From: Catalinimonas sp038039535
Lineage (GTDB): Bacteria; Bacteroidota; Bacteroidia; Cytophagales; Cyclobacteriaceae
NCBI RefSeq assembly: GCF_038039535.1
Contig: NZ_JBBPHP010000011.1
Coordinates: forward strand, 114,023 to 178,022
Reading direction: 5' to 3'
Length of the DNA stretch: 64,000 nucleotides
Position 1 is the first letter of the stretch, and every line of letters begins with the position of its first letter. Below, one piece after another: positions 1 to 9,635 of this stretch. Below the pieces are notes generated by a model. That model searched no databases and had not been told where the DNA came from. It saw only the letters and a list, made by a program, of their open reading frames with translations. The translations under genes and the position numbers were made by a program.

Positions 1-708
1 CTAGCCTATCTGGCCGCCAGCAATCAGGTGAAGCAGATTAGGCTGCAAAAGACACAGGCGGAATATGATTACAATTCAGCATTGTATAAGCTTAACCTCT
101 GGCTGGTAAGTGATACCCTATACAATGTAGTGGCTACGGAAGAAACTTCCTGGTTAACGCCCATTGTGCAGCAGGATACCCTCACCCATCATCCACTGCT
201 CAGCGTAGCCAGTCAGGGCATAGAAGTGGCAGAAGCAGAACGCAAAGCGGCAGCGGCTGATTATCTGCCCAAGCTCAATGCCCAATACGGAGTCCAGGAG
301 ATTGCTGGTGAGCAGGGTTTTTATCAGTTCCAGCTAGGTGTATCGGTTCCTCTGTTCTTTTTTCCGCAGCAGGGGAAGCTTCAGGCCAGCAAAATCCAGC
401 AGCAGATTGCTGAGCAACAGTTCCGGCAAAGCCAATATGAATTACAGGCAGCCTATCAATCGCTTTTGCAGGAGTACAGAAAGTGGCTGGCCTCCTGGCA
501 GTTTTATCAGGAGGAAGCATTACCGCTGGCCCGTGAGCAGCGGGAGGGAAGTGTACTTGCCTATGAGGAGGGAGCCATTGACTATGTCTCTTTTATACAA
601 AATCTGAAGGAAGCCGTGCAGGTAGAAGTCAAGGCTCAGGAAGCACTGAATATGTATCTGCAAGCCAAATTCCAGCTGGAATATTATCTCAACTCATCTA
701 ATCAGTAA
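1..708 (+). CDS. TolC/CusC-like outer-membrane efflux segment, 5' truncated by window
   Basis: The frame is open from base 1, so the gene starts upstream; the GTG at 28 is only an internal valine. The visible 235 residues are rich in Ala/Gln/Glu helices with a central short barrel-like stretch (YQFQLGVSVPLFFF), the pattern of a TolC-family half repeat. The next gene, 5 bases on, is a CusB/CzcB-type adaptor, so this belongs to a tripartite heavy-metal RND efflux system. In Bacteroidota the TolC-like domain is often fused to the C-terminus of the CusA/CzcA pump; whether that is so here cannot be seen. Family call is confident, fusion is inference. Confidence 0.8.
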   Translation, partial: LAYLAASNQVKQIRLQKTQAEYDYNSALYKLNLWLVSDTLYNVVATEETSWLTPIVQQDTLTHHPLLSVASQGIEVAEAERKAAAADYLPKLNAQYGVQEIAGEQGFYQFQLGVSVPLFFFPQQGKLQASKIQQQIAEQQFRQSQYELQAAYQSLLQEYRKWLASWQFYQEEALPLAREQREGSVLAYEEGAIDYVSFIQNLKEAVQVEVKAQEALNMYLQAKFQLEYYLNSSNQ

Positions 709-713
709 ACACC

Positions 714-1907
714 ATGAAATTCAATAGATATATAATATTAAGCCTGTTTGTGACGATCAACATACTCAGCGCCTGCGGAAGTGAGGAAAGTACTCAGACC
801 AGTGCAGAAGAAGCACATGAAGATGAGCATCATGAAGAAGAAGGCGTTCATTTCTCTACCGAGCAGTTTGATGCATTGGATATGCAGGTAGGAGAGCTTC
901 CCATGCGCAACCTTTCTTCCCTGGTAGAAGCCAACGGTCAACTGGAAGTACCGCCCCAGAACGAAGCTACGGTCACCGCCATCATGGGCGCCAATATCAC
1001 TTCTATACAGGTGATAGAAGGAGATGATGTAAGGAAGGGGCAGGTGCTGGCCTATCTCTCCCATCCCAATCTTACAAGATTACAGAGCGATTACCTGGAA
1101 GCCCACAGTAGTTTGCAGTTTCTGGAACAGGAGTTTCAGCGTCAGAAAAGGTTGTACGAAGAGGAAGTGGGTTCGGGTAAAAACTATCAGCAGACCCAGG
1201 CCGATTATCGTTCCCAACAGGCAATGGTCAAAAGTTTGGAGTCTCAGCTCAGGCAGTTGAGCATGAATCCTGCTCGCATTCAGGATGGTAATTTTTATGA
1301 TCAGGTGCCAGTCGTCAGTCCTATTGAGGGCTCAGTAACGGAAATAGGGGTGAAAACTGGTCAGTACGTACAGCCCGAGAAAAACCTTTTTGAGATCGTA
1401 AATACCCACCATATCCATGCTGACCTGATGGTGTTTGAAAAGGACATTTACAAAGTGGAAGAAGGGCAACGGGTACGTTTTACGGTAGAGACTTTGCCGG
1501 GACAGGAGCTATTTGCTGAGATCTATTCGGTAGGAAAGAAGTTTGAGCAGAATCCTAAAGCAGTACACATTCATGCTGAAATAGAAAATTCAACCGGTAA
1601 GCTAATTCCCGGCATGTACATTCAGGGAGAAGTGCTCACCGATAGTGTGGAAACTTATGCTTTACCCGAAGAAGCCATTGCCAGCGAAGGCGATGGATAT
1701 GTAGCCTTCTTGGCAAATGAAGAGGTAGAAGGTGAATCTGAAGTCTGGATGTTTACACCGGTGCCAGTCGTTACTGGTGCTTCTTCCAAAGGCTGGGTTG
1801 AGGTCAAGTTTATGGAAACGCTACCTGAGAATGCGCGTTTTGCCCTGAACAATGCGTACTACCTGACGGCAGAAATGCAGAAAGGGGAGGCAGGGCATAG
1901 TCATTGA
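714..1907 (+). CDS. RND efflux periplasmic adaptor, CusB/CzcB-type lipoprotein
   Basis: Periplasmic adaptor that links an inner-membrane RND pump to an outer-membrane channel. The 397-residue product begins with a lipoprotein signal ending in a LSAC lipobox, followed by a His/Glu/Asp-rich segment (AHEDEHHEEEG) that could bind metal. The biotinyl-lipoyl half motifs are visible around residues 85-125 and 195-215 (VVSPIEGSVTEIGVKTGQYV), separated by a helical hairpin, then a beta-barrel domain and a His at the very end (GHSH). It starts 5 bases after the TolC-like reading frame, so the two are one operon. Substrate is probably a divalent or monovalent metal (Cu/Ag/Co/Zn), inferred from the family and His content. 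Confidence 0.88.
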   Translation: MKFNRYIILSLFVTINILSACGSEESTQTSAEEAHEDEHHEEEGVHFSTEQFDALDMQVGELPMRNLSSLVEANGQLEVPPQNEATVTAIMGANITSIQVIEGDDVRKGQVLAYLSHPNLTRLQSDYLEAHSSLQFLEQEFQRQKRLYEEEVGSGKNYQQTQADYRSQQAMVKSLESQLRQLSMNPARIQDGNFYDQVPVVSPIEGSVTEIGVKTGQYVQPEKNLFEIVNTHHIHADLMVFEKDIYKVEEGQRVRFTVETLPGQELFAEIYSVGKKFEQNPKAVHIHAEIENSTGKLIPGMYIQGEVLTDSVETYALPEEAIASEGDGYVAFLANEEVEGESEVWMFTPVPVVTGASSKGWVEVKFMETLPENARFALNNAYYLTAEMQKGEAGHSH

Positions 1908-2026
1908 GTTGGGTGTACTTTTTAAGTGCAGGTCAGAGGCGTACATTCTGAATTTTATGTCGTTTTGGCAAACAGTCGCAAAATCTCATGGTTGAATTTG
2001 TTTAACACTTTTTAATATTTATGATC

Positions 2027-2371
2027 ATGAAAAAATCAATTTTGTCTATTAGCTTTCTATTTTTTGCTGCCGTAGTATTTCAGGCCTGCAGTGGAGGAAG
2101 CAACAGCAGTACCGAAATGGAAAATACGGACATAGTAGAATCCGGTACGTATATGGGTACCGCTGACCGCGTAGACCCTGAAGAACAGGAGATTTATGTA
2201 GAGACTGAAGATGGGAAGATGCTGGAACTTTATTTTACAGAACAAACCAATTTGACTCAGAATGGGCAATCTGTCACATTTGATGCACTACAGCAGGGGC
2301 AACAGTTGGAAGTAGAGATAGAAAAGAAAGGACAGCGTTTAGAGCCTATAGCAGTGAGAATTATAGGATAG
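2027..2371 (+). CDS. Small lipoprotein of unknown function
   Basis: A 114-residue product with a lipoprotein signal (FQACSGG). The ATG at 2027 is preferred over the in-frame ATG at 2021 because it begins the charged MKKS signal n-region. The mature part is Ser/Thr-rich and then folds as short beta strands (GTYMGTADRVDPEEQEIYVET, roughly residues 42-62), suggesting a small beta-barrel or OB-like domain. The stop is one base before the ATG of the DUF2231 gene, so the two are probably cotranscribed with each other and perhaps with the efflux genes. I do not recognise a named family. Confidence 0.7.
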   Translation: MKKSILSISFLFFAAVVFQACSGGSNSSTEMENTDIVESGTYMGTADRVDPEEQEIYVETEDGKMLELYFTEQTNLTQNGQSVTFDALQQGQQLEVEIEKKGQRLEPIAVRIIG

Positions 2372-2372
2372 G

Positions 2373-2870
2373 ATGAATGAAATTCCATCCATTTGGCGGA
2401 CAGAGCTTTGGCACCCTCTGTCCGTTCATTTTCCTATTGCTATTTTGAGTTTTGCATCTGTGGTGGGTATGGCTTACTTGCTCTTTAAAAAAAGAGATTT
2501 TGCCCCTTACCTCAGATTTACCCTTTCTTTACTTCTATGGTGTGGTGTAGCACTATTTTGGCTAGCCTTTCTTACCGGACAGGAAGCGTATAGCATTGTG
2601 GTGCGGCAAATTTGTGACCCCCATGTACTAAAAAATCATTTGTTTTGGGCTTATATCTCTGGAGCAAGCTTCTCTCTGGCCACCGCCTTAGATATCCTTG
2701 TAAGGTTAATTTCCCTGAAATTTAAAAACTGGTTGGTGATTGGATCAGTTGTACTCATGGTAGGAGGCTCAGTTTGCATAGCTTATGTAGGGCATCTCGG
2801 AGCAAGGCTGGTTTACCAGCAGGCAGCCGGTGTTTATCAACCCTCTGAGAATTGTATTGAATTTGAATGA
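2373..2870 (+). CDS. DUF2231-family membrane protein
   Basis: A 165-residue integral membrane protein with four predicted hydrophobic segments. It begins with the HPLSVHFPIAI signature and ends with YVGHLGARLVY, both typical of the DUF2231 family, whose conserved histidines have been suggested to bind haem or metal. Directly downstream of the small lipoprotein gene and a metal-efflux operon, so a role in metal or redox handling at the inner membrane is possible but unproven. Length is normal for the family. Confidence 0.75.
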   Translation: MNEIPSIWRTELWHPLSVHFPIAILSFASVVGMAYLLFKKRDFAPYLRFTLSLLLWCGVALFWLAFLTGQEAYSIVVRQICDPHVLKNHLFWAYISGASFSLATALDILVRLISLKFKNWLVIGSVVLMVGGSVCIAYVGHLGARLVYQQAAGVYQPSENCIEFE

Positions 2871-2959
2871 TCTGGAGTAGGGTTTACAATAAGCATAAAT
2901 GCCTCTATGACATGTGTTTTTACTGTAAATCATTTTTTAACCTATAAATATCTTTAGCA

Positions 2960-3319
2960 ATGTTACAACTTTTAGATTTCACACAGGATAACATTATTGC
3001 TACCCGAGCAACTGGTAAAGTTACCGGAGAGGATTATGAAAGAGTAAAACCAATTATTGATAAGATCACAGGAAAAGGCCAGAAGATTCGCTGGTACTAT
3101 GAGCTACAGAATGAAGAAGGTTTCAATATGGGAGCGATTCTGGAAGACCTGAAAGTAGATATCCAGCATGCCAGCGACTATGAAAAGATTGCTGTGGTAG
3201 GAGATAAGAAGTGGCAGGAAACAGTAACCAAAGCTTTTAAGCCATTTACCAATGCCAACGTTCATTTCTTTGAGATAAGTGAAAAGCAAAAAGCGCAGCA
3301 CTGGATTACAAGCTACTAG
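2960..3319 (+). CDS. STAS/SpoIIAA-like small protein
   Basis: A 119-residue soluble protein without signal peptide. The layout (residues 1-115) of alternating strands and helices with IIATRATGKVTGEDYERV at the front and KIAVVGDKKWQETVTKAF near residue 85 matches SpoIIAA-like STAS proteins, which occur widely as small stress-associated cytoplasmic proteins. It stands alone between a DUF2231 gene and a convergent DUF4301 gene, with a strong terminator after the stop. Family match is good; biological role is not known from sequence. Confidence 0.72.
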   Translation: MLQLLDFTQDNIIATRATGKVTGEDYERVKPIIDKITGKGQKIRWYYELQNEEGFNMGAILEDLKVDIQHASDYEKIAVVGDKKWQETVTKAFKPFTNANVHFFEISEKQKAQHWITSY

Positions 3320-3326
3320 TATGAGT

Positions 3327-3366
3327 AGATCTGACAGATTTTCAAAATCTGCCAGATCTTATCTTT
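3327..3366. terminator. Bidirectional rho-independent terminator
   Basis: A 16-bp stem (arms 3327-3342 and 3344-3359, one mismatch) followed by a T-rich tract to 3369. It lies between two convergent genes, the STAS-like gene and the DUF4301 gene, and can serve the plus-strand transcript; the minus-strand side has a weaker tail. Confidence 0.7.
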
Positions 3367-3367
3367 T

Positions 3368-4924
3368 TTAAGACTGATGCTGTTCCCGCAGTAGGTCATT
3401 CACAGTTTTGACCGGATTAAAAGTAATGATAGGCACCTCCACAAAAACGGTGTTCCAGTCTGACATGCTGCCGTTCCAGAGGCCAGGCAATTCCAGGGCC
3501 TTGAGGTCTTTCCCATCTTTTGACTTTTTTGAAATAAAGCCTGTCTGAGGGTCTACAAATTTTTTCAGATCAAATTTATGTTCTTCAAAATCTTTGAGTG
3601 AGCATACTATATCTACCGGGTTGAAGTGGGTAGAGTTTTTGAAGATAGACATCTGCTCAGTATCATGGGTATCCACCTGCGCACTTTCTACAATTTGTAA
3701 TGAAGTAGAGCCATCACTGTTCTCTGCCCAGAAAGGTCCACCACCCGGTTCGCCTTCATTTTTCACCATACCGCAAACGCGAATGGGACGATCCAGTTTC
3801 TGGAAAAGGTACGCTACTTTCTCATCATCTTCCATCGTACTAAAAACCTGCGGAGAGATGGTGCAAAGCTGGTTTTCTACAAAGTGCTGGATTTCTTCTA
3901 TCTTCTCCGGAGACAGATCGTCAGATTCATGGATAAGCTTGAGATACGAAAAGATAGTCTCCTGATAGCGCAGCAGTATACCTCCCAGCATCTTTTTGTT
4001 CCGGTAGGTAGCCTCCTTGATGGAGTCAGGTACTACGTTATCAATATTCTTAATGAAGACAATATCCGCATCCAGATCATTCAGGTTTTCTATCAAGGCT
4101 CCATGTCCTCCTGGACGTAGTAATATGCTGCCATCTTCATTGCGGAAGGGCTTATTCTCCATGTCTACCGCGATAGTATCGGTAGAAGGCTTTTGCTCAG
4201 AAAAGGAGATATGGTAGGTTACGCTATACTCTTGTTCGTAAGAAACTTTGACCTCTTCAATATGCTGCTCAAAACCTTTACGATGTTCGGGAGATACAGT
4301 GAAATGTATAAACACTTCATTGTTAGCGTTTTTGCAATACTTTGCCCCTTCTACCAGATGTTCTTCTACCGGAGTACGGGTAGTATCGGTATAGGCATGG
4401 AATTCAAGCAACCCTTTGGGAAGGTTACCATACTGCAAGCCATCATCTTCCAGAAGCGTCTCTAAAACACTCACATACTGACGTTGAAGAATAGCTTCGT
4501 TCAGGCCTATTCCGTGCTTTTCGTAATGTTTTTCTTTGAGGCTATTGTAAAATGCAAAATCTTCAATATGCTTGAAGAAATTGAAAATAGGGCGAAGTTC
4601 TTCATCGCTGGTAAGCTTCTGATAATCTTCATCGCTGCCACTGTAAGAGCTCATAAAGCCAAACAACGCTTTAAACATACGGCTGGCAGCTCCCGATGCG
4701 GGTACGAATTTCACTACCTTTATTTGAGGAGATTCCTGCTCATAGGTGCTTATATATTTCTCAGCTAATTGCTCATCTATCTGGAGTAAACCATCGTTGA
4801 TGGTGGCAGCCTTGATAATTCTGAGAAAAGGAAAACCCTCTTCAAACTGTTGGATTTGCTGCTTAATGGTGTCAAGGTTGGCACCGTATGCTTTAAGATG
4901 ATTTAAATCTTGGTCGGAAAACAT
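3368..4924 (-). CDS. DUF4301 family protein
   Basis: A 518-residue cytoplasmic protein matching the Bacteroidota-specific DUF4301 family. Visible conserved patches include VPASGAASRMFK near residue 80, RPGGHGALIENLN near 270 and NEGEPGGGPFW near 385, all Gly-rich loops that resemble nucleotide-sugar transferase or pyrophosphorylase folds. Start ATG at 4924 is the only candidate before the family's normal N-terminus. No signal peptide or membrane segments. Monocistronic between a terminator and the PBP gene. Exact reaction unknown; nucleotidyltransferase-like fold is inference from the Gly-rich motifs. Confidence 0.8.
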   Translation of the reverse strand: MFSDQDLNHLKAYGANLDTIKQQIQQFEEGFPFLRIIKAATINDGLLQIDEQLAEKYISTYEQESPQIKVVKFVPASGAASRMFKALFGFMSSYSGSDEDYQKLTSDEELRPIFNFFKHIEDFAFYNSLKEKHYEKHGIGLNEAILQRQYVSVLETLLEDDGLQYGNLPKGLLEFHAYTDTTRTPVEEHLVEGAKYCKNANNEVFIHFTVSPEHRKGFEQHIEEVKVSYEQEYSVTYHISFSEQKPSTDTIAVDMENKPFRNEDGSILLRPGGHGALIENLNDLDADIVFIKNIDNVVPDSIKEATYRNKKMLGGILLRYQETIFSYLKLIHESDDLSPEKIEEIQHFVENQLCTISPQVFSTMEDDEKVAYLFQKLDRPIRVCGMVKNEGEPGGGPFWAENSDGSTSLQIVESAQVDTHDTEQMSIFKNSTHFNPVDIVCSLKDFEEHKFDLKKFVDPQTGFISKKSKDGKDLKALELPGLWNGSMSDWNTVFVEVPIITFNPVKTVNDLLREQHQS

Positions 4925-5055
4925 ATAGAAAAAAATTAGTTGGGTTGAAAAAGATGTCGTGCCTGAAAATAGTAATAAAAGCTAATATTACACAAAATGC
5001 ACAAAGGAAATGAAATTCATTCAGCATAATGAGGAGTGGGATAAAAGTTTAACTC

Positions 5056-5092
5056 CTAAAAAAATAAAAAGCTCCTGAACAGTTCAGGAGCT
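5056..5092 (-). terminator. Terminator of the penicillin-binding protein gene
   Basis: Perfect 11-bp inverted repeat (5070-5080 and 5082-5092) with, on the minus strand, an A/T-rich U tract directly after it (plus-strand A run 5056-5069). It lies 18 bases beyond the stop of the PBP gene. Confidence 0.8.
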
Positions 5093-5110
5093 GAAATTAA
5101 ATATTATTGA

Positions 5111-7537
5111 TCAGTTCTTTTTGCCGCCAAAAATACCTCGGATTACATCTCCCAGTGTAGTACGTTTCTTTTCGCGCCTTTGGGCTGGGCTTTCTCTTTG
5201 TACAGGCTGAGCTTCGTGCTCGGCTACTTTTTCCTCCTCTCTACGGTCTTCATCACCGGCAAAAAGCCTCCAGAAGAAGCCTCTGTCTTCATTCAGATTT
5301 TCTTTATAAAAATCGCAGTCCAGCTTGTCTTTGGCCCTGCGGCTCAACTCAGGAAAGTGGCCATTGCTTACCATCCGGAAATCAGGCTCCCGGTTGACCT
5401 GCTGCATAAACTTGGCCCAGATAGGCAAAGCAGTATTGGCTCCCTGACCTAGTGTAAGGCTACGGAAACGAATCATTCGGGTGGAACCACCTACCCATGC
5501 TCCGGCTACCAATTTGGGAGTTGCTCCCACAAACCATCCATCCGCCTGCGACTGAGTAGTGCCGGTTTTTCCAGCAATTTCATTTTTCAGTCCATAGGCA
5601 TAACGAATTCGGCGAGCAGAGCCGCTATCTACTACATTTTTGAGCATGTGTACCATAATGTCGGCCACTTCCGAATGCAGGACTTTTCTGAGATCCTCCT
5701 TTTCTTTTTTGGTAAAATCTGCGATCACATTGCCGTACTGGTCTTCTATGCCCAGCAGGTACATGGGTTTTACCCGGTAACCGCGATTCACAAAAGTGCT
5801 GTAAACCGTAAGCATCTCGGAAAGTGTAAGGTCTGCCGTGCCCAGGGCAATGGAGGGTTCTGAGGGCAACTCATGTTCCACCCCCATATCATATGCTAAC
5901 GAAGTTACCTTGCTCACCCCAGTTTGCATCATCAGATCTACCGTCACTGTATTGACAGAATGGGCCAAGGCTCCGGGCATGGAGTAATAGCCTTCGTACT
6001 TATTGTCGGCATTGCGGGGTGCCCAGCCTTTATATTCATCGTATGTCCTGAGCTCATTGCTGATGAAGTCACAGGGTTGTTTACCGTCTTCTATAGCTGC
6101 TGCGTATACAATGGGCTTGAAAGTAGAGCCTACCTGTCGGCGGGCCGTCACATGGTCATACTTAAAGTGCTCATGGTTAATGCCTCCTACCCAGGCTTTG
6201 ACATGACCATTTTCGGGCCGCATAGCCAGGAAACCGGCGTTGAGGAACATCTGGTAATACGCGATGGAGTCCAGCGGACTCATGGTTTTTTCCTTTTCTC
6301 CTTCCCAGGTAAATACCGTCATGGGAATGGGTTCCTTAAAGCTCGCTTCCGCCTCTTCAGCTGTTTTTCCATTGGCGATCATTTGCTTATAGCGGGAAGA
6401 GCGCTGCATCAGCGTCTTCAGGTAATCGTTATTCTGATCCCAGGGGGTGCGGCCCTGCCAGTGCTTGAAGAAGGTAGTTTGCAGCTCTTTCATATGATCT
6501 TGCACTGCCTTCTCAGCATAAGCCTGCATGCGTGAGTCAATGGTGGTAAAGATCTTTAAACCATCAGTGTAAATATTATAAGTAGTACCGTCATCTTTGG
6601 GGTGATCATCCAGCCACTTTTGTACTTCATGCCGAAGCTTCTCTCTAAAGTAAGGTGCAAGACCTTCGTTATGAGAGACATAGGTGTAATTCAGTTCCAT
6701 AGGAATAGACTTCAGAGAATCAGCCTGAAACTGAGTAATGTATTCCGACTTAGCCATCAGATTGAGTACCACATTACGTCTGCCTTTGGCACGTTCAGGA
6801 TGAAGTCTTGGGCTGTAGAAAGTCGTAGCTTTGAGCGTACCTACCAGCAGGGCAGCCTCTTCGGGTTTAATATCTTTGGCTGACTTATTGAAAAAGCGCT
6901 TGGTAGCAGCTTCTATACCATATACATTTCCACCAAAAGGCACAGTATTGAGATATAAAGCCAGAATTTCTTCTTTATTATAAATCTCTTCCAGGCTGGT
7001 AGCAATGAATATTTCCTTGAGTTTGTTAACCGGCATGCTTAGTAGCCAGAAGTCCTGACGAGGAAAAAGGTTTTTGGCCAGCTGCTGGCTGATGGTGCTA
7101 CCTCCTCCGGAACTTTCATTGCCCAGCATAATACTTTTGACCAGTACCCGTGCCAGGCTGCGGTAGTCAATACCTTCATGCTTATAAAAGCGAGCATCTT
7201 CGGTAGATACCAAAGCCTGAACGATGTAAGGAGAAATGTTTTCGTAACGCGCGTTGGTGCGGTTTTCTATATAATATTTGCCTAAGAGCTGGCGGTCGTA
7301 AGAATAGACCTCTGAGGCATTAAAGTTTTTGATATTACGCAATTCCTGCTCATTGGGAAGTCTGCCAAAAAATCCCATGTGGACCAGGAAAATAAACAAC
7401 AGGCCAGACAGCAGAACACCAAAAAATGTATAAACGCCCAGGCGAAGCCACTGACGCCAGCCAAAATGCCTAACCGTACGAAAAATAGCTTTGAACATAT
7501 GCTGTATCATCCGGAAAAACTTCCGAATGATGTTCAT
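5111..7537 (-). CDS. Class A penicillin-binding protein (PBP1A-type)
   Basis: Bifunctional peptidoglycan glycosyltransferase/transpeptidase anchored in the inner membrane. ATG 7537 (808 residues) is chosen; the longer frame would need a TTG at 7588. One transmembrane segment lies at about residues 33-55. The GT51 domain shows STEDARFYKHEGID and the GGGSTISQQLAKNLF block; the transpeptidase domain shows the catalytic Ser in STFK (about residue 471), the SVN motif (AHSVNTV) and KTGTT at about 660. The C-terminal 60 residues are a charged Arg/Glu-rich tail typical of cytophagal PBPs. It is monocistronic with its own terminator. Confidence 0.95.
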   Translation of the reverse strand: MNIIRKFFRMIQHMFKAIFRTVRHFGWRQWLRLGVYTFFGVLLSGLLFIFLVHMGFFGRLPNEQELRNIKNFNASEVYSYDRQLLGKYYIENRTNARYENISPYIVQALVSTEDARFYKHEGIDYRSLARVLVKSIMLGNESSGGGSTISQQLAKNLFPRQDFWLLSMPVNKLKEIFIATSLEEIYNKEEILALYLNTVPFGGNVYGIEAATKRFFNKSAKDIKPEEAALLVGTLKATTFYSPRLHPERAKGRRNVVLNLMAKSEYITQFQADSLKSIPMELNYTYVSHNEGLAPYFREKLRHEVQKWLDDHPKDDGTTYNIYTDGLKIFTTIDSRMQAYAEKAVQDHMKELQTTFFKHWQGRTPWDQNNDYLKTLMQRSSRYKQMIANGKTAEEAEASFKEPIPMTVFTWEGEKEKTMSPLDSIAYYQMFLNAGFLAMRPENGHVKAWVGGINHEHFKYDHVTARRQVGSTFKPIVYAAAIEDGKQPCDFISNELRTYDEYKGWAPRNADNKYEGYYSMPGALAHSVNTVTVDLMMQTGVSKVTSLAYDMGVEHELPSEPSIALGTADLTLSEMLTVYSTFVNRGYRVKPMYLLGIEDQYGNVIADFTKKEKEDLRKVLHSEVADIMVHMLKNVVDSGSARRIRYAYGLKNEIAGKTGTTQSQADGWFVGATPKLVAGAWVGGSTRMIRFRSLTLGQGANTALPIWAKFMQQVNREPDFRMVSNGHFPELSRRAKDKLDCDFYKENLNEDRGFFWRLFAGDEDRREEEKVAEHEAQPVQRESPAQRREKKRTTLGDVIRGIFGGKKN

Positions 7538-7785
7538 TAATGTTTTTTTGACCTTGGGATTCAATGAAATGTCAGTTTGGTAAAACAATCTACATTACTA
7601 CGCTAAATCATCCGCTTTGTTATGACATTGTATCATAATAAATAGCTGATTCGCAAAACGAATGACTAACAAGTAGGCAGCATGCATAATTCCCCCGCCG
7701 CTTTTACAAACTAACTTTTTTTGGCATATTGAAAGTTTAATGGCTGCATGCGGCCTATCAATGACTCCCTAACAAACCAAACCAC

Positions 7786-8868
7786 ATGAAGAGAATTTGC
7801 TTTCTACTGCTTTTATGCATTACATCAGTGCATACTTTGTGCCATGCGCAATCGCGCGACGAACTCTTAGAACAAGTAGAGTCACTGGAGGAAGAAATTG
7901 GAGACCTTCGTCATCAGTTTAACGCTTTAGAAAAGTCAATTGATGACTTGGCGTGGCAGCAGTCAATGGATAATATTGCTTTTGTAGATAAAGTTACGTT
8001 GACCGGTCCACCCAAAAGAGTAATTGATAATCCTACCGGACAGGGAGCTAATAACCCGCTTAAATTTAGTGCTTACGTTTTCCTTCCTAGAAATATTGAT
8101 TTCTCCAAAAAGTACCCTTTGCTCGTCTTACCCCATGGGGGAGTACATAGTAACTTCAATACATTTTACCAGCATATCGTCCGGGAATTGATGGTGCAGG
8201 AGTATATTGTAGTTGCTCCGGAATATAGAGGGAGTACCGGCTACGGCAAAGGATTCTACGAAACTATTGACTATGGAGGACTAGAAGTAGAAGATGTGTA
8301 TAGCAGTCGTAATTATATGCTGGAGAACTATGACTTTATTGACGCGAACCGGGTAGGCATTTTAGGCTGGAGTCATGGTGGCTTGATCACGCTGCACAAC
8401 ATCTTTGAGCATCCTGACGATTATAAAGTGGCTTATGCAGGCGTTCCTGTGAGTGATCTCATTGCCCGGATGGGCTACAAAACCCAAAGGTATCGTGACC
8501 TATATTCCGCTGATTATCACATTGGTAAGTCCGCTTATGAGGATGTGGAAGAGTATAGGCGCCGTTCTCCTGCCTGGCAGGCCCATAAGCTACAAACTCC
8601 TCTGCTTATTCACACCAATACCAATGATGGAGATGTAAATGTCTTTGAGGTAGAGCACCTGATCAAATCCCTTAAAGCAGAAGATAAGGATTTTGAATAC
8701 GAAATCTATGAAGACATTCCCGGCGGTCATACCTTTGACAGGATTGATACGCAAAAAGCCAAAGAAGTGAGGTTGAAGGTATATAATTTTTTAGCAGATT
8801 ACTTAAAACCAAATGTAACCTTCCGTAATGTCAAGGAGTTGCAGCAGGCTAGTTACCTGCCTCGCTAA
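7786..8868 (+). CDS. Secreted prolyl oligopeptidase-family serine hydrolase
   Basis: A 360-residue protein with signal peptide (cleavage after CHAQ), then a coiled coil at residues 23-60 (repeated Glu/Leu/Asp) and an alpha/beta hydrolase domain. The nucleophile elbow GWSHGG sits near residue 196, the acid is probably in TNTNDGDV near 283, and the His is in IPGGHTFD near 313. This arrangement matches peptidase S9 (prolyl oligopeptidase/dipeptidyl peptidase) without the beta-propeller. Its stop overlaps by one base the ATG of the TauE/SafE gene, so they are translationally coupled, though their functions have no obvious link. Substrate unknown. Confidence 0.85.
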   Translation: MKRICFLLLLCITSVHTLCHAQSRDELLEQVESLEEEIGDLRHQFNALEKSIDDLAWQQSMDNIAFVDKVTLTGPPKRVIDNPTGQGANNPLKFSAYVFLPRNIDFSKKYPLLVLPHGGVHSNFNTFYQHIVRELMVQEYIVVAPEYRGSTGYGKGFYETIDYGGLEVEDVYSSRNYMLENYDFIDANRVGILGWSHGGLITLHNIFEHPDDYKVAYAGVPVSDLIARMGYKTQRYRDLYSADYHIGKSAYEDVEEYRRRSPAWQAHKLQTPLLIHTNTNDGDVNVFEVEHLIKSLKAEDKDFEYEIYEDIPGGHTFDRIDTQKAKEVRLKVYNFLADYLKPNVTFRNVKELQQASYLPR

Positions 8869-9623
8869 TGGATTGGCTAGATATTTTGATCGTTATCTCT
8901 GCCGGTTTCGCAGCGGGCTTTATCAACACTCTGGCAGGAGGTGGTTCACTAATTGCCTTATCGGCTTTGATTTTTATGGGGCTTCCTCCTGCCGTTGCCA
9001 ATGCTACCAATAGGGTTGCGGTCTTCTCGCAAAATGTTTTTGGTGTACTAGGCTTTAAAAGTAAAGGAATATCTTCCTTTCGTTTTAGTCTCTGGCTGGG
9101 GCTTTCCGCACTTATAGGGGCTGCCATAGGCGCTAAAATCGCAGTAGATATTGATGCTGAACTTTTTAACAAGCTGCTGGCAGTGATCATGCTTGTTGTG
9201 GTTATTTTCATCGTTTTTCACCCCAATAAGGGGATTATTGAAACAGTGGAGCGAATGGATAAAAAGCACCAGGCCATCAGTATCTTTCTCTTTTTTTTTG
9301 TTGGCTTATGGGGAGGCTTTATACAGGTAGGAGTAGGCTTTTTAGTAATTGCCTTGTTGTCTACAGTCAATCGTTTTAGCCTGGTCAAAAGCAATAGTGT
9401 AAAAGTCTTTGTGATACTCATATATACAGTAGCAGCCCTGGGTGTGTTTATCTGGGAAGGTAAAATTAACTGGAGCTATGGTTTGGTCCTGGCCCTGGGT
9501 AACTCTTCCGGAGCCTGGTTTGCCTCGCGCTGGTCAGTGGAGAAAGGAGACAAGTGGGTGAAAGTTTTTTTGATAGCCACTGTCATTGCCATCGCTGTAA
9601 GGCTATGGTTTTTTAGTGAGTAG
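8868..9623 (+). CDS. TauE/SafE (TSUP) family permease
   Basis: A 251-residue inner-membrane protein with about eight hydrophobic helices in two halves. The first half carries the signature AGFAAGFINTLAGGGSLI and PPAVANATNRVAV, the second half GGFIQVGVGFLVIALL, both typical of the TauE/SafE sulfite exporter family. It probably moves a small organic or sulfur anion. Start overlaps the hydrolase stop (TAATG). Faces the convergent glycosyltransferase gene 13 bases downstream. Substrate cannot be told from sequence. Confidence 0.88.
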   Translation: MDWLDILIVISAGFAAGFINTLAGGGSLIALSALIFMGLPPAVANATNRVAVFSQNVFGVLGFKSKGISSFRFSLWLGLSALIGAAIGAKIAVDIDAELFNKLLAVIMLVVVIFIVFHPNKGIIETVERMDKKHQAISIFLFFFVGLWGGFIQVGVGFLVIALLSTVNRFSLVKSNSVKVFVILIYTVAALGVFIWEGKINWSYGLVLALGNSSGAWFASRWSVEKGDKWVKVFLIATVIAIAVRLWFFSE

Positions 9624-9635
9624 ATACTATCCAGA